The notes beneath the pieces were generated by a model. That model was given only the letters and a program-made list of their open reading frames with translations, was not told the DNA's origin and searched no databases. A DNA stretch of 64,000 nt from Bacteroidota bacterium (GTDB taxonomy: Bacteria > Bacteroidota > Ignavibacteria > Ignavibacteriales > Melioribacteraceae). Location: NCBI GenBank assembly GCA_018829205.1, contig JAHJUE010000006.1, positions 186,001 through 250,000 of the forward strand, in the 5' to 3' direction. How positions within the stretch are numbered: position 1 is the stretch's first letter; each line of letters begins with the position of its first letter. Position numbers and translations under genes: made by a program. Shown piece after piece: positions 62,775-64,000 of the stretch.

Positions 62775-64000
62775 TTACCAGAATATTCCATATAAAATTA
62801 ATGTAATAACTACAACTGCCGCGCCTGCCCATTTTACCGGAGTTGTGGCGGTCATATCAAAATCTTTTCTTATAGGTAATTCCTTAGGTTTATCAAGTGG
62901 ATTTATAATAGTAATAATCGACATAACAATTATTACAAGTATAAAACTTATCGCCATTCTGTTTAGGAAGGCAATTTCTCCGAACCAAATTAATAATGCG
63001 GCGTAGATTAATAGATTTAACAATAACGCCGCAACGCCGGCAATTGGCGGAGCCTTTTTAACAATTAATCCGAATATAAACGCGGCTAAAACTCCGGGCG
63101 ATATAAATCCTTGAAATTCCTGAATATAGGTAAATATGCCTTGAAGTCTCGGATCATTTAAATTCGGTGCAATTATGCATGCAATTAATACAAAAACAAC
63201 CGTCGCTATTCTTCCTATTGTAACAAGGCTTTTGCCTTGCGGATTTCTTTTTACATACACATTATAAATATCCATTGTAAATATTGTTGATGCTGAATTA
63301 AGCATTGAAGCTAATGAGCTTATAACAGCACCGCTGAGCGCCGCGAAAATAAAACCTTTTATTCCTGCCGGAACAAGTTTCTTAATTAAAACAGGATATG
63401 CGGCGTCGCTGTTGGATAATAATTCCGGATAAAGCTGCGCTGCCATAATTCCGGGGAATACAATTATAAAAGGAATTATTAATTTTATAAATGCGGCGAA
63501 TATTATTCCCATCTGACCGTGTTTTAAACTTTTTGCCGCAAGTGTTCTTTGCGTTATGTATTGATTTAAACCCCAGTAATAAATATTAGGGATCCATAAT
63601 CCTATTACAAGCGCGGTCCAAGGAAGCACCGGATGATCAGCCGGCAGAATCATATGAAGTTTATCGGCATTAGTCTCCATAAAATTCGAAACGCCGATTT
63701 CTTTAAAACCCAGATACATTACAATTCCGCCACCAATTACTAATGCGGAACCTTGAAATAAATCGGCCCATGCAACGGCTTTTAATCCGCCCCATGTTGT
63801 ATAAAGGGCGGCTATAATTCCTATAATCCAGACCGATGTAATTAAATTCATTTCAAAAATTGTACTAAGCGCCAAAGCACCCGAGTAAAGTACGGCAGCA
63901 AGGGTAACCGCCACATAGGTAACCATCATAAATACAGCCATAATTGTTCTGGCGGTTTTATTGTATCTATATTCCAAAAATTCAGGAATAGTAAAGACGC
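62775..64000 (-). CDS. Sodium/solute symporter (SSS), galactose/glucose type, 5' end outside the window
   Basis: The frame stays open to the window edge (VFTIPEFLEYRYNKTART), so roughly the first 100-150 residues are missing here. The visible 409 or so residues contain about ten membrane helices. SGLT-like text includes AALYTTWGGLKAVAWADLFQGSAL, GLWIPNIYYWGLNQYITQRTLAAKS with the GLNQYI(T/V)QR motif of sugar SSS carriers, and AALSGAVISSLASMLNSASTIFTMDIY. It probably imports a hexose with Na+. The decayed galactokinase next to it suggests that galactose was once the cargo. Confidence 0.88.
   Translation of the reverse strand, partial: VFTIPEFLEYRYNKTARTIMAVFMMVTYVAVTLAAVLYSGALALSTIFEMNLITSVWIIGIIAALYTTWGGLKAVAWADLFQGSALVIGGGIVMYLGFKEIGVSNFMETNADKLHMILPADHPVLPWTALVIGLWIPNIYYWGLNQYITQRTLAAKSLKHGQMGIIFAAFIKLIIPFIIVFPGIMAAQLYPELLSNSDAAYPVLIKKLVPAGIKGFIFAALSGAVISSLASMLNSASTIFTMDIYNVYVKRNPQGKSLVTIGRIATVVFVLIACIIAPNLNDPRLQGIFTYIQEFQGFISPGVLAAFIFGLIVKKAPPIAGVAALLLNLLIYAALLIWFGEIAFLNRMAISFILVIIVMSIITIINPLDKPKELPIRKDFDMTATTPVKWAGAAVVVITLILYGIFW

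Noticed and set aside
1-64000. CRISPR arrays, insertion sequences, integrases, tRNA or rRNA genes
   Set aside because: I looked for regularly spaced repeats, transposase and integrase motifs and tRNA T-loops and saw none. The HNH gene at 16125 alone is not enough to call a mobile element.

Overview
The window looks like chromosomal DNA of an AT-rich, Gram-negative, plant-polysaccharide-degrading bacterium. The best match is the Ignavibacteria / Bacteroidota-Chlorobi side of the tree. The main clue is two secreted proteins ending in type IX secretion (T9SS) sorting tails with the NYPNPFNP signature, together with a TonB-dependent receptor, cleaved lipoproteins and several purine-rich Shine-Dalgarno sites. 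The assignment is by family resemblance only; no rRNA or tRNA gene was seen.

Region 1 (1-9.6 kb, + strand) is a signalling block: a histidine kinase with six tandem GAF domains, a response regulator fused to a PP2C/SpoIIE phosphatase, a periplasmic propeller receptor with a cytoplasmic PP2C domain, and a STAS anti-sigma antagonist. Remnants of another propeller-PP2C paralogue flank the receptor gene on both sides. Region 2 (9.6-18.8 kb) is a mixed accessory stretch: RarD-type permease, aminotransferase, MocR regulator, an ABM-DinB fusion divergent from a CGNR regulator across a GTAACCGG-type inverted repeat, a membrane protein with an internal duplication, an HNH nuclease, a lipoprotein and an AraC regulator.

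Region 3 (18.9-23.7 kb, + strand) is a complete four-enzyme 4-hydroxyproline catabolic operon. Region 4 (24.9-41.3 kb, - strand) is a pectin utilisation locus: pectate lyase, TonB receptor, secreted beta-helix protein, pectin methylesterase, acetylesterase-like hydrolase, GH105, LacI regulator, GH28, uxaC and uxaE. A 12-bp direct repeat around TTWATCGNTWAC occurs upstream of the pectate lyase gene, the TonB receptor gene and the GH105 gene, the likely heads of its three transcription units, and is a candidate regulon operator.

Region 5 (41.4-60.8 kb, - strand) is a long, tightly packed uronate gene series. It starts with a GntR regulator, kdgF and a TRAP transporter, continues through a DUF4861-like lipoprotein, eda, an SDR mannonate oxidoreductase, a PPi-type phosphofructokinase, a HAD phosphatase, a LarA-superfamily nickel racemase/epimerase, gnd, kduI, kduD, a Gfo/Idh oxidoreductase and an AEC permease, and ends with a K+-dependent membrane pyrophosphatase and a terminator. 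No mannonate dehydratase or KDG kinase is visible. The LarA homologue beside gnd suggests that mannonate may be epimerised to gluconate and drained into the pentose phosphate pathway; this is the most interesting hypothesis here.

Region 6 (60.9-64 kb) holds a YghZ-type aldo/keto reductase, a clearly decayed galactokinase pseudogene that fills an otherwise empty 850-bp gap, and a sodium/solute symporter cut by the window edge. Together the genes describe a bacterium eating plant cell wall: pectin, its uronates, and hydroxyproline from wall glycoproteins.
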